Assembly (NCBI GenBank): GCA_016190175.1
Contig: JACPRC010000102.1
Location: 1-45,450 of the forward strand
From: Planctomycetota bacterium
Lineage (GTDB): Bacteria; Planctomycetota; MHYJ01; JACPRB01
Direction: 5' to 3'
DNA length: 45,450 nt
The first letter of the stretch is position 1; every line of letters starts with the position of its first letter. Positions 25,546-33,451 of this stretch are shown here, in pieces. A program made the position numbers and the translations under genes. Below the pieces are notes generated by a model, which was not told the origin of the DNA, did not search any database, and saw only the letters and a list, made by a program, of their open reading frames with translations.

Positions 25546-25773
25546 ATGGCCGAGCGTTTCGAATTCACGGCCGACACGAACATCCAGGAGGCGCTCGACC
25601 TCGATCCGCAGATCGCCGAGATCTTCCGCAAGCTCGGCCTGAAGTGCGTCGACTGCGTCGCCGCCGAGGCGGAGACGCTCCGGATCGGGGCGCTCTACCA
25701 CGAGAAGGACCTCAAGGAGATCCTGGACGAGTTGAACCGACACGGGTTCCGCAAGAGGAAGGAGACGGCCTGA
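25546..25773 (+). CDS. DUF1858 domain protein (redox-disulfide type)
   Basis: This 75-residue protein is a stand-alone DUF1858 domain, a small helical module named for its pair of cysteines and found alone or fused to other redox proteins. The cysteines are Cys34 and Cys37 in GLKCVDC. The typical N-terminal block FTADTNIQEALDLDPQIAEIFRKLG is present. The precise role is unknown; a thiol-disulfide or metal-binding function is inferred from the CxxC motif. It overlaps recG (stop TGA within CTGA), so the two are probably translated together. Confidence 0.85.
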   Translation: MAERFEFTADTNIQEALDLDPQIAEIFRKLGLKCVDCVAAEAETLRIGALYHEKDLKEILDELNRHGFRKRKETA

Positions 25774-27842
25774 AGCTCTTCGACGACATCCAGTTCCTCA
25801 AGGGCGTCGGACCGCGCCGCGCGGAGACGCTGGCGGCGGCCGGGGTCCGGACACCGTATGACCTGGTGACCTATTACCCGCGGCGCCACTACGACCGCGG
25901 CACGATCCGCCCGATCGCCGAGGCGCGGCCGGGCGCGGCCGTGACGATCCTCGGCACCGTCGCGTCGATGCGCTCACGCCGGACCGCCCGGCGATACATG
26001 CATCTCTTCGAGCTGAAGATCGAGGACATGTCGGGATCGATCGCGGCCGTCTGGTTCAACCAGCCCTTCCTGGAGCGGACGTTCCGCGTCGGCGACGAGG
26101 TGATCGTCACGGGGCCGGTGGGCGTCTTCGACCGGCTCCAGATCCAGCCGGTGGAGTACGAGATCCTGGGCGGCGATCGCGAGCCGATCCACGCGGCGGG
26201 GCTCGTGCCCTCGTACGCGGTGCCGGCCGGTTTCGGGCCCAAGGCGTTCCGCTCGCTCGTGTTCTCGGCCGTGCGCGAGCACGCGGCGGAGGTCCCGGAG
26301 GCGATTCCCGCGGAGCTTCGCGCGAGGCGCAAGCTCGTCGGCGCCGCGGAGGCGATCGGGCACATCCACTTCCCCGACGACCTGCGCGCGTACGAGGCGG
26401 CCCGGCGGCGCCTCGCGTACGAGGAGTTCCTCCTGCTCCAGACGCACCTCGCCCTCCGGCGGCGCTCCGTCCGCGAGGAGCCCGTGGGGGTCCCGCTCCG
26501 GATCGGCCGGACGCTCGACTTCCGCATCCGCGCGCGCTTCCCGTTCGCGCTCACGCGGGCGCAGGAGCGGGTGATCGGCGAGATCCGCCGGGACCTTGCG
26601 GCCGACCGGCCGATGAACCGGCTGCTCCAGGGGGACGTCGGCTCCGGCAAGACGATCGTCGCCGCGTACGCGCTCCTGGCCGCGATCGGGAACCGCGCGC
26701 AGGCCGCGCTGATGGCGCCGACGGAGATCCTCGCGGAGCAGCACGCGCGGACGTTCGGGCGCCTCCTCGAACGCACGCGGGTCCGCACGGCGCTCCTCAC
26801 CGGCGGCCGCGCGAAGCGGGAGCGCGAGGCCGCGGGCGAGGCCGATCTCGTGATCGGCACCCACGCGCTCCTCGAGGGGGACGTGAAGTTCCGGAAGCTC
26901 GCCGTCGTCGTCGTGGACGAGCAGCAGAAGTTCGGCGTCCTCCAGCGGGCGGCGATGCGGCTCAAGGGGCCGCGCCTTCGCGACGCCGGAGCCGTCGCTT
27001 CGGCGGCGCTGGCGCGCCCCCACACCCTCGTGATGACCGCGACGCCGATCCCGCGGACGCTTTCGATGACGCTGTACGGCGACCTCGACGTGTCGATTCT
27101 CGACGAGCTCCCGCCCGGCCGGCGCCCGGTCGTGACGCTGCGGAAGCGCGAGGCGGACACGGTCGCGTTCGTCCGGCAGAAGCTGCGCGAGGGACGGCAG
27201 GCCTTTTTCGTCTATCCGCTCATCGACGACTCGGACAAGGTCGCGGCGAAGTCGGCGACGGCGATGTCGGCGCGGCTTCGCGCGGAGCTTCCGGAGTTCC
27301 GCGTCGAGCTCCTCCACGGACGGATGAAGCCGCAGGAGAAGGACGCGATCATGGAGGAGTTCCGCTCGGGCGCGATCCGCGCGCTCGTTTCGACCGTCGT
27401 GGTCGAGGTCGGGATCGACGTGCCGAACGCGAGCGTGATGGTGATCGGGAACGCCGAGCGCTACGGCCTGGCGCAGCTCCACCAGCTTCGCGGCCGCATC
27501 GGCCGGGGCCCGCACGAATCGTACTGCGTCGTGCTCTCCGATCGGGCGGGCGAGGAGGCCGAAGCGCGTCTGCGGGCGTTCCTCTCCACGGCGGACGGGT
27601 TCAAGATCGCCGAGGCGGACATGAAGATCCGGGGGCCGGGGGAACTGTTCGGGACGCGGCAGAGCGGGATGCCGGAGTTCCGGGCGGCGGACCCGGTGTC
27701 GGACCTGCAACTGCTCGCGTGGGCGCGGGAGGACGCGTTCGCGCTGGTGGAACGGGACCCGGCGCTCGCCTCGGCGCCGGCGCTGGCGGAGATGGTGGGG
27801 CGGAAGTACCGGGCGAGGGAGTCGCTGGTAGCGGTGGGCTAA
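25770..27842 (+). CDS. recG: ATP-dependent DNA helicase RecG, apparent CTG start
   Basis: This 690-residue helicase regresses stalled forks and branch-migrates junctions. It has the wedge/OB domain (FLKGVGPRRAETLAAAGVRT and DLVTYYPRRHYDR), Walker A GDVGSGKT, motif II DEQQKFGV, motif III VMTATPIPRTL, then VVEVGIDVPNASVMV and QLHQLRGRIGRG. Homology begins at LFDDIQFLKG, but no ATG, GTG or TTG lies there. A CTG at 25770, five bases after AAGGAG (25759–25764) and overlapping the DUF1858 stop as CTGA, is the best start; the nearest upstream GTG (25644) would overlap DUF1858 by 130 bases. A 16-residue insert before motif III (bases 26969–27016) is a repeat element also found in the WD40 gene. Confidence 0.94.
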   Translation: MKLFDDIQFLKGVGPRRAETLAAAGVRTPYDLVTYYPRRHYDRGTIRPIAEARPGAAVTILGTVASMRSRRTARRYMHLFELKIEDMSGSIAAVWFNQPFLERTFRVGDEVIVTGPVGVFDRLQIQPVEYEILGGDREPIHAAGLVPSYAVPAGFGPKAFRSLVFSAVREHAAEVPEAIPAELRARRKLVGAAEAIGHIHFPDDLRAYEAARRRLAYEEFLLLQTHLALRRRSVREEPVGVPLRIGRTLDFRIRARFPFALTRAQERVIGEIRRDLAADRPMNRLLQGDVGSGKTIVAAYALLAAIGNRAQAALMAPTEILAEQHARTFGRLLERTRVRTALLTGGRAKREREAAGEADLVIGTHALLEGDVKFRKLAVVVVDEQQKFGVLQRAAMRLKGPRLRDAGAVASAALARPHTLVMTATPIPRTLSMTLYGDLDVSILDELPPGRRPVVTLRKREADTVAFVRQKLREGRQAFFVYPLIDDSDKVAAKSATAMSARLRAELPEFRVELLHGRMKPQEKDAIMEEFRSGAIRALVSTVVVEVGIDVPNASVMVIGNAERYGLAQLHQLRGRIGRGPHESYCVVLSDRAGEEAEARLRAFLSTADGFKIAEADMKIRGPGELFGTRQSGMPEFRAADPVSDLQLLAWAREDAFALVERDPALASAPALAEMVGRKYRARESLVAVG
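26969..27016 (+). repeat. 48-bp palindromic element inserted in frame in recG
   Basis: This segment matches the complement of 40070–40117 at 47 of 48 bases and encodes 16 extra residues (PRLRDAGAVASAALAR) just before helicase motif III, where RecG proteins normally have only a few. Its core GCCGGAGC...GCTTCGGC can form a hairpin. A diverged third copy is at 45366–45410. The length, a multiple of three, preserves the reading frame. Confidence 0.85.
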
Positions 27843-27963
27843 CGGGGCAAGCCCCCTTCGCACGGCCGGTTCGGTTCACCCCGCTGACACCGGCCCATCA
27901 GTGGAACACACGTGACATTTCCCCTCTGTTGATCAACCGCGCAAAGAAGGACGATTCGACCGA

Positions 27964-29991
27964 CTACGCAAGCGCCTTCGCCACTGCGGTGAAGACCCGC
28001 TCAAAATTCCCCATCGTCTCAGCGTCTACTTGCTCTCCCTTCTGGACAAGCTCCGCGACCACTTGTGGGAGACCCTTGGTCTTTGCGTCGTGATCAGTCT
28101 TGAACTGCTGTGAAAAGAGGTCCTCCACCTCGGGATTCGATTTGGCGATGCCCAAGTCCGAAAGTGTGATCACATCCTTGTCGCTCAGGCGGCACTTCGC
28201 CACAAGGCGCCTCTTTTGGGCCTGGCCGGCCTTGTCCCCGTCAAGAAGCACTAGGAAGTTCACTCCGCGGTCGGCAAGCGCCTGCGCAGCATGCACAAGC
28301 TGGTCTCCTCCAGCCGGTACGACGGCCACATCCGGCGGAAGGTGCTCTCTGCTGAACTTCTTGAGGAGACCGCTCATGGCCTCGTAGTAGATACGATCGT
28401 TCTTGCCCTCGACCAGAAGCCAGAGTCGTCCAGCTACCATGTTCCCTAGGAAGGAATCCCAAACGGGAAGAAGGGCGCGTTGTGCCTCGTCCCAATCGGC
28501 CACGAACCGGCTTCCCGCGTCTGAACGTACAAACACACGGACACGTTCCAGATGCTCCGGGTCGATTAGGAAGGGCAAGTGCGTAGCCAAGATGATGGGG
28601 AATTGCTGCGCGGAGAGGAGACTCGTCAGCTTGCGCTGGGCTACGGGATGGAGGTGGATCGCAGGATCGTCAAGCAACAGCAAGGAAGTTCCCTTCTTCG
28701 ACAACGCAACGAGTTTCGCATACAGCGAGACAAAGCCACGAAGTCCATGGCTGCGCCGAGAAGGCGGATCGAAAGAGCCTTGAGCGGTGATCGCGACGCC
28801 GATCTTCGTGTCTTGCTGAAAGAAGTCGAAGTCTGCTTCCAGGGCTTGCGGCCAGTACTCTTCTAGCCGGCGCGAGAGCCAGACAGACTTCTCTCGCAAG
28901 AGTTGGATTCGCTCGGCTTGGTTCTTGGTCAGGATCGTCTGAGGCTTGAGTTCCGCGAGTCCCAGCAGCTCGTCGAAGAGATTGTCAGACTCACTTGACT
29001 GTTCGCCGTCAGGTCTTGTGACTACAACGTGGTCGGATACTACGCCGACGTCGGGTACGTATGTGAACTCGGGGAGCAGCGGACCGACTGCACCCTCAAT
29101 CTGGGGCATGATGGGCACTGGTTCCGAAACGGCCGCACGTGCATGAGCGCTCATCTCATCGAGTACTTTGTCAGTGAGGTACATCCGGACGGGATGCTCC
29201 TTCGGCACGTCGCGCAGCGAGGACATGAAACGCTCCAAGCTCGAAACCGCCGCTTTTGGCTTGGACACAACGTTTTCGAGGAATTGCCCAAGCCATGTAT
29301 CCACGTCCACCTTCAGGCCGACGTTCAAGGCACGACGATTGCGCCCCCAAGGGTCGTTGGCGATGTTCCCAACCTGTAGCCATACCCCCTGTCTGACGTT
29401 CCCCCAGATGGCCAACGCGGAGGATTCTTGCAGGTAGAGGTTCTGGGCAGGCAGTTCCTCGGCCTGGGCCTGCAAGAAGGCGAACTCGGAGGCACCATAG
29501 CCTCCCGGGGTTCGCTTCACCTGCCCGCAGTAGATCGTGCTGACACGGGCACGAAGTTCCGTGAGCAAGGATACGAGTTGATCAGCGGCCTTGGGTACGA
29601 TCGCACCGACGAGGGGAGTGCCTTGGTCGGTCTGAAAGACGTAGGCCCCGGACAGCATCTTTGTCACTTTGAAGCTGCGCGGCAGTTTTATGTCGTCGGG
29701 GAGATTGACCGTCTTCAGATCGCGTTCATCCAGCGTTAGCCAAATCGACACCATTTCAACGACTTGCTTGGCACCGGGATCCTTTGCGACCATGGCACGT
29801 GCCGCTGACATGGTGCACAGATCCACGTCTTGAAAAGTCACGCCCCGATTGAAGTGCTCGAGCCCACGAAGAAACGCGCTCTTGCCGCTCTCGTTCTCAC
29901 CGACGAGGACGGTCACATGGGGGTCGAGGGGGACTTCTCCGGAATCGCAGATGCACTGGAAATTCTGAACGCGAACCTTCTCGATGAGCAT
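27964..29991 (-). CDS. OLD-family ATPase with TOPRIM nuclease domain
   Basis: This 675-residue protein belongs to the overcoming-lysogeny-defect (OLD) family, ATPases fused to a TOPRIM endonuclease and often linked to phage defence. Walker A is GENESGKS (31–38), after the RecF/SMC-like start IEKVRVQNFQCI. Walker B is LLLLDDPAIHLHP, followed by the conserved ATHLPFLID. The TOPRIM part has LLVEGKND and LLDGDKAGQ, supplying the catalytic Glu and the Asp-x-Asp. No UvrD-like helicase (GajB) or reverse transcriptase is adjacent, so it looks like a solitary OLD protein. Base composition is clearly lower in GC than either side and codon use differs, suggesting recent transfer. There is no strong Shine-Dalgarno sequence. 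Confidence 0.88.
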   Translation of the reverse strand: MLIEKVRVQNFQCICDSGEVPLDPHVTVLVGENESGKSAFLRGLEHFNRGVTFQDVDLCTMSAARAMVAKDPGAKQVVEMVSIWLTLDERDLKTVNLPDDIKLPRSFKVTKMLSGAYVFQTDQGTPLVGAIVPKAADQLVSLLTELRARVSTIYCGQVKRTPGGYGASEFAFLQAQAEELPAQNLYLQESSALAIWGNVRQGVWLQVGNIANDPWGRNRRALNVGLKVDVDTWLGQFLENVVSKPKAAVSSLERFMSSLRDVPKEHPVRMYLTDKVLDEMSAHARAAVSEPVPIMPQIEGAVGPLLPEFTYVPDVGVVSDHVVVTRPDGEQSSESDNLFDELLGLAELKPQTILTKNQAERIQLLREKSVWLSRRLEEYWPQALEADFDFFQQDTKIGVAITAQGSFDPPSRRSHGLRGFVSLYAKLVALSKKGTSLLLLDDPAIHLHPVAQRKLTSLLSAQQFPIILATHLPFLIDPEHLERVRVFVRSDAGSRFVADWDEAQRALLPVWDSFLGNMVAGRLWLLVEGKNDRIYYEAMSGLLKKFSREHLPPDVAVVPAGGDQLVHAAQALADRGVNFLVLLDGDKAGQAQKRRLVAKCRLSDKDVITLSDLGIAKSNPEVEDLFSQQFKTDHDAKTKGLPQVVAELVQKGEQVDAETMGNFERVFTAVAKALA

Positions 29992-30019
29992 CCCGGAAAT
30001 ATCGAATGGTTACTGGGGG

Positions 30020-30049
30020 ATCATAACCCGTCTCTTGCTGCAAGTCCAA
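30020..30049 (-). promoter_or_regulatory. Predicted promoter of the OLD-family gene
   Basis: On the minus strand TTGGAC (30044–30049), 18 bp and TATGAT (30020–30025) precede the gene by about 29 bases. The transcript would have a leader of about 20 nt without a clear ribosome-binding site. Confidence 0.5.
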
Positions 30050-30316
30050 GGTCTTCATGTGGGCGGTGAGGATCACAGGATTGGGGAGCCGTCCGAGTTC
30101 GGACGATCCGACGCGATAGCGGGATGGGGCTTCTACAACAGCAGTCAGTCGACCGCTTTCTCCTGTTGTAGGCCTGGACGATCGCGGCGCAGGTCGGATC
30201 GGAAGACGACACTCCTTCGGCATCATCCCATGGTCACTCGCCGCGGTCGCACGGGCATGCGTTTCTTCTCTCTGTGACCTCCGCGAACTTCGTGTTTGAA
30301 TCCCGGACGCGACCGC
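30050..30316. other. Gap with no gene seen
   Basis: Between the OLD promoter and the end of the nucleotidyltransferase-fold gene no convincing reading frame, RNA gene or strong repeat was seen. Composition is intermediate between the low-GC OLD gene and the GC-rich flank, consistent with the edge of an inserted segment. Confidence 0.4.
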
Positions 30317-31072
30317 CTACGACTTCCGGAACCGCCGCCGCTTGAGGATCTCCCGAAGCTCCTCGCGGGTCTCCTCCGGTGTCCGCTCCAGCACGGCCTC
30401 CACGTCGTCGCGCGACGGAACCGTGTCGACGAGGAAGCGGAACTCGGCGGGCGTCTTCGCCAGAGGGATGAGTCGGGCGGCCAGCTCCGCCGGGAGCGCC
30501 CGCGCGTCGAGGACCGAGAGAAACCGCCGCGCCGGCGCGATCCGGTCGCGCGGGGATGATCCGTTTTCGAACCCGGCCACGACCTCCTCTTCGATGAACC
30601 GTCTCAGGATCGCGATGTGGGGGCGATCCTTCGGCCGGTTCACCGCGAGCTTGTTGCGAAGAAGATCGAACGGATCGATCACGAGAATCGCGACGTCGGG
30701 TTGCGATTTCAGACGAAACTCGCGCGCCGTCTGGAGGGCCTGCTCGGGCGGAGGCAGGCCGTCGGTCCGCGTCAGCACGTTCACCTCGAGCCCTTCCCAC
30801 TCGATGAACGCGGTGGGGATCGATCGCGGTTGCGGCCGCTTGCGGACGATGAGCCCGTGTTGCGGAGCCCAGAGCAGAAGCGCATTCAGCGTCTCGGCGG
30901 AGGAGTAGAGGTCGAGGTCGCCGGACAGGACGGATTCTCCCTGAAGGCGTCCGTAGGCGCCGACGGCGCAGCCGCCGATCACGCCGCACTCGAACCCCTC
31001 GGCCTGAAGCTGCACGAGGAGTCGGGCGTAATCCTCTAGATCGTGTAGACCTTTCTCGGCGGGGGAGGGCAC
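30317..31072 (-). CDS. Nucleotidyltransferase-fold protein (hypothetical)
   Basis: This protein of about 251 residues has the signature of minimal nucleotidyltransferase-fold proteins: GVIGGCAVGAYGRLQGESVL followed by SGDLDLYSS, matching the GG...A...G then DLDL pattern. A family such as DUF6036 or AbiEii-like proteins is possible but not certain. The C-terminal half is helical and Arg/Glu-rich. The start is uncertain: GTG 31072 overlaps the upstream small gene by 37 bases, and the frame stays open to 31147. Two overlapping genes of which one is a nucleotidyltransferase recall some toxin–antitoxin pairs, but there is no direct evidence for that here. Confidence 0.62.
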   Translation of the reverse strand: MPSPAEKGLHDLEDYARLLVQLQAEGFECGVIGGCAVGAYGRLQGESVLSGDLDLYSSAETLNALLLWAPQHGLIVRKRPQPRSIPTAFIEWEGLEVNVLTRTDGLPPPEQALQTAREFRLKSQPDVAILVIDPFDLLRNKLAVNRPKDRPHIAILRRFIEEEVVAGFENGSSPRDRIAPARRFLSVLDARALPAELAARLIPLAKTPAEFRFLVDTVPSRDDVEAVLERTPEETREELREILKRRRFRKS

Positions 31073-31260
31073 AGTTTGCGGAACTCCAAATAGCTCCGGT
31101 GAATCTGCTCGGGCGTCGCGTCCTGCGGCACCTTCGTCGGGTCCCACGTGTCCCAGGGGTTCGGATAGGGCATCGGCCGGTTGCGCGCGCGCGCCCGGGC
31201 GTTCGCGCGGCGCTGCGCCATGGCGCGGGCCTCCCGGTCGCGGGACTTCACTCTTCTCAT
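31036..31260 (-). CDS. Small hypothetical protein, 74 residues
   Basis: This small protein starts with an Arg/Ala-rich basic stretch and then has PYPNPWDTWDPTKVPQDATP and EQIHRSYLEFRKLCPPPP. That composition is unlike random out-of-frame translation of GC-rich DNA. No family was recognised. It overlaps the start of the nucleotidyltransferase-fold gene and lies 12 bp from the lipoprotein gene upstream, so the three could be co-transcribed. The ribosome-binding site is weak (GGA about 10 bases before the ATG). Confidence 0.5.
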   Translation of the reverse strand: MRRVKSRDREARAMAQRRANARARARNRPMPYPNPWDTWDPTKVPQDATPEQIHRSYLEFRKLCPPPPRKVYTI

Positions 31261-31272
31261 GACGCGGTCATC

Positions 31273-31761
31273 CTATCGGCCGTCCATCTTGCTGTCGACC
31301 CAGTTCAGCCGAAGGTACTTCTTCTCGCGCACGAGCACCCAATTGCAGCGCCCCTTTCCGGGAAGCTCGACGGCCACCGTGCATCCGCCGCCGTCGTCGG
31401 TCACGTCCAGCGCGCGCGCGCCGCCCCAGGTCTCGAGGTCCTGCTTGCGGTCCTTCTTGATGCGGGTCTTCGCGAAGAGGACCGGGTCGATCTGATCGAC
31501 CTCCTGGGTGAAGTCGTAGTCGAGCTTGATGCGCTTCGCCGCCTCCGGACTTCCCTTGGCGCGGTCGAGGACGGCCTTCGCGGACTCGGTGAAGAGGCTC
31601 TGGGTGTCCTGGGAGAAGAGGGCCCAGAGGGTCTCCATGTCCTTCTCGCGGGCGGCCTTCGCGAACTTCTCGACGAACTCCGGCCCGGAGTCGGCTTCGG
31701 ACTTCCCGCGGCAGGCGGCGAGCGGCGCGAAGAGGGCGAGGAAGGGGACGAGTCGTCGCAT
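31273..31761 (-). CDS. Small lipoprotein
   Basis: This 162-residue protein has a lipoprotein signal peptide with lipobox LAAC (MRRLVPFLALFAPLAAC), placing it in the envelope. The mature part begins with a helical segment (GPEFVEKFAKAAREKDMETLWALFS). It continues with beta-rich sequence (VTDDGGGCTVAVELPGKGRCNWVLV), resembling NTF2-like or DUF4878-type small domains in size and layout. The function is unknown. The ATG at 31761 has GGAGGT seven bases upstream, which decides against the earlier in-frame start at 31791. Confidence 0.75.
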   Translation of the reverse strand: MRRLVPFLALFAPLAACRGKSEADSGPEFVEKFAKAAREKDMETLWALFSQDTQSLFTESAKAVLDRAKGSPEAAKRIKLDYDFTQEVDQIDPVLFAKTRIKKDRKQDLETWGGARALDVTDDGGGCTVAVELPGKGRCNWVLVREKKYLRLNWVDSKMDGR

Positions 31762-31781
31762 AGGGAGCACCTCCGCTCCGG

Positions 31782-31787
31782 ATTCTA
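31782..31787 (-). promoter_or_regulatory. -10-like element of the lipoprotein gene
   Basis: TAGAAT (minus strand, 31782–31787) stands 20 bases before the ATG and leaves room for the GGAGGT ribosome-binding site. The -35 region is poor. With this spacing the gene has a conventional short leader. Confidence 0.35.
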
Positions 31788-31984
31788 CCATGGAATCCCG
31801 CGGTCGTTGAGCCCATCGCGTGTTCTCCCTGGCGCGCTCGTGTCCTGATCGTAGGAGGGACGGCGGACAGACCGGATGGGTGGCTGGACTTGGATACGCC
31901 GAAGTACTGGTCCGGGTTGCTCAAGGCGCGCGGCTCCTCCGCCGCCCCTCCGCTGCCTAGATCGGTGGATTGCGGTCTTGGGGC

Positions 31985-32014
31985 TTGAATTCCCGGCCCC
32001 GCGTCTGGTAGTCT
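31985..32014 (+). promoter_or_regulatory. Predicted lptB promoter
   Basis: TTGAAT (31985–31990), 18 bp and TAGTCT (32009–32014) lie ten bases before the ATG at 32025. The predicted leader is only a few nucleotides with no Shine-Dalgarno sequence, giving a leaderless-type start. The rest of the gap from 31788 to 31984 shows nothing recognisable. Confidence 0.5.
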
Positions 32015-32024
32015 CGCGGCCCGG

Positions 32025-32747
32025 ATGCCGCTGCTTTGCGTCGACGGGGTGACCAAGTCCTACGGGCGGCGGAAGGTCGTGGACGCGGTCTCGCTGACGG
32101 TGGATCGCGGCGAGGTGGTGGGGCTTCTCGGGCGGAACGGCGCGGGAAAGACCACGACGTTCCGGATGGTCATCGGGCTCGTCCGCCCCGAGGGAGGCAG
32201 GATCGTCTTCGACGACCACGACGTCACGCGGATGCCGATCTACCGCCGGGCGCGCCTCGGGATGGGGTTCCTGGCGCAGGAGCGCTCGGTGTTCCAGCGG
32301 CTCAGCGTCGAGGAGAACCTCCTGGCGATCCTGGAGACGACCCGCGTGCGGCGCGGGGAGCGCCGGGCGGTCGCGGCGAAGCTCCTCGAGGAGTACGGGC
32401 TCGCGCACCTCGCGAAGCAGAAGGCGTTCACGCTTTCGGGGGGCGAGACGCGCCGACTCGAGATCTGCCGTGCGCTCCTGACGTCGCCGTCGATCCTCCT
32501 CCTCGACGAGCCGTTCAGCGGGGTGGATCCGATCGCCGTGAGCGAGCTGCAGGGGATCATCCGCAAGCTGAAGGAGAAGGGGTTCGGGGTCCTCCTGACG
32601 GATCACAACGTCCGCGAAACGTTGGCGATCACCGATCGGTCCAGTATCATCGACGAGGGAAAGGTGCTCCGGACCGGCCGTCCGGACGAGGTCGTATCCG
32701 ATCCGCAGGTGCGGGAGCGGTATCTCGGGGCGAATTTCAAGATCTGA
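32025..32747 (+). CDS. lptB: LPS export ABC transporter ATP-binding protein
   Basis: This 240-residue ATPase powers lipopolysaccharide extraction from the inner membrane together with LptFG. Walker A is GRNGAGKT (36–43), the signature is LSGGETRR, and Walker B is ILLLDEPFSGVDP. The stretch MGFLAQERSVFQRLSVEENL and LTDHNVRETLAI are characteristic of LptB and separate it from amino-acid transporter ATPases. No LptF or LptG gene is adjacent; two small membrane proteins follow instead. With the LptD-like gene at 8169 it supports an LPS-bearing outer membrane. The next gene starts one base after the stop. Confidence 0.93.
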   Translation: MPLLCVDGVTKSYGRRKVVDAVSLTVDRGEVVGLLGRNGAGKTTTFRMVIGLVRPEGGRIVFDDHDVTRMPIYRRARLGMGFLAQERSVFQRLSVEENLLAILETTRVRRGERRAVAAKLLEEYGLAHLAKQKAFTLSGGETRRLEICRALLTSPSILLLDEPFSGVDPIAVSELQGIIRKLKEKGFGVLLTDHNVRETLAITDRSSIIDEGKVLRTGRPDEVVSDPQVRERYLGANFKI

Positions 32748-32748
32748 G

Positions 32749-33228
32749 ATGGAACGCGTCATCCGGCTGTACGTCCTGGCGGCGATCGGGCTCGTCTTCG
32801 TGCTTTCGGTCGCGATGTTCTCGAAGGATCGCCGGAAGAATGGCGTCGCCTTCCTGCTGGGGTGGTGCGTCCCTGGGCTCGGCCATCTCTTCCTGGGCCG
32901 CTGGAAGAAGGCGGTCTTCTTCTTCCTGACGCTCGGGGCGACGTACCTCTTCGGCCTCTGGCTCACGGGCTTCCGCACCGTGGGATTCGACGACAACCCG
33001 TTCTACTACGTCGGGCAGTTCGGGTCGGGGATGACGACGCTCCTGGCGAGCGTGTTGGGGAAGGAGAAGGCCTTCCCGAGACCGGACCTCTCGCTGGGGC
33101 TCTACGATCCGGGGTTGCTCTACGTCTGCGTGGCGGGGCTGCTCAACCTGGTCGTCGCGTTCAACTGCTTCGACTTCAAGGGGGCCCCCGAGGCCGCGCC
33201 TCCCGCGAAAGAGGAGGCGGCGAAATGA
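32749..33228 (+). CDS. Small membrane protein, DUF6677/TM2-like
   Basis: This 159-residue protein has about four hydrophobic segments. The block LLGWCVPGLGHLFLGRWKKAVFFFLTLG resembles the GxGHxYLGR hairpin of TM2-type and DUF6677 proteins, which are widespread in planctomycetes and of unknown role. A C-terminal Ala/Pro/Glu tail ends the protein. It starts one base after lptB and overlaps the next small gene as ATGA, so all three form a tight operon. A function linked to lipid or LPS export is only inferred from this position. Confidence 0.75.
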   Translation: MERVIRLYVLAAIGLVFVLSVAMFSKDRRKNGVAFLLGWCVPGLGHLFLGRWKKAVFFFLTLGATYLFGLWLTGFRTVGFDDNPFYYVGQFGSGMTTLLASVLGKEKAFPRPDLSLGLYDPGLLYVCVAGLLNLVVAFNCFDFKGAPEAAPPAKEEAAK

Positions 33229-33410
33229 ACTCGATCCTCGATCTCCTCCTCTATGTCCCGATCACGCTCGTGATCCTGAGCGTGCTCGAGGCGTGCAAGC
33301 AGGACGACCCGAAGAAGATCGTCCGCCGGACGGCGCTGAACTTCGGCGCGCTTACGGCCGTGCTCCTCATCGGCTGCGTGGTGATCTTCTTCGTCAACAA
33401 GTACTTCTAG
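33225..33410 (+). CDS. Two-TM mini membrane protein, 61 residues
   Basis: This very short protein has two hydrophobic segments (LLLYVPITLVILSVLEA and ALTAVLLIGCVVIFFV) separated by the basic loop CKQDDPKKIVRRT. It starts in the ATGA overlap with the previous gene, and GAGGAGG about eight bases before the ATG gives a strong ribosome-binding site. No family was recognised. The tight coupling with lptB and the DUF6677-like gene supports a real gene product of the inner membrane. Confidence 0.7.
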   Translation: MNSILDLLLYVPITLVILSVLEACKQDDPKKIVRRTALNFGALTAVLLIGCVVIFFVNKYF

Positions 33411-33451
33411 ATCTTCCGCCGCGGACGTCCAAGACTGATGAGGAGGTTTCC

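Noticed and set aside
25644-25769. Upstream GTG start for recG
   Set aside because: It would overlap nearly the whole second half of the DUF1858 gene and add Arg-rich out-of-frame sequence.
27837-27856. Terminator after recG
   Set aside because: Only five pairs around a nine-base loop and no T run; too weak to list.
27964-29991. Gabija system (GajA)
   Set aside because: The ATPase-TOPRIM layout fits, but no UvrD-like GajB gene is next to it.
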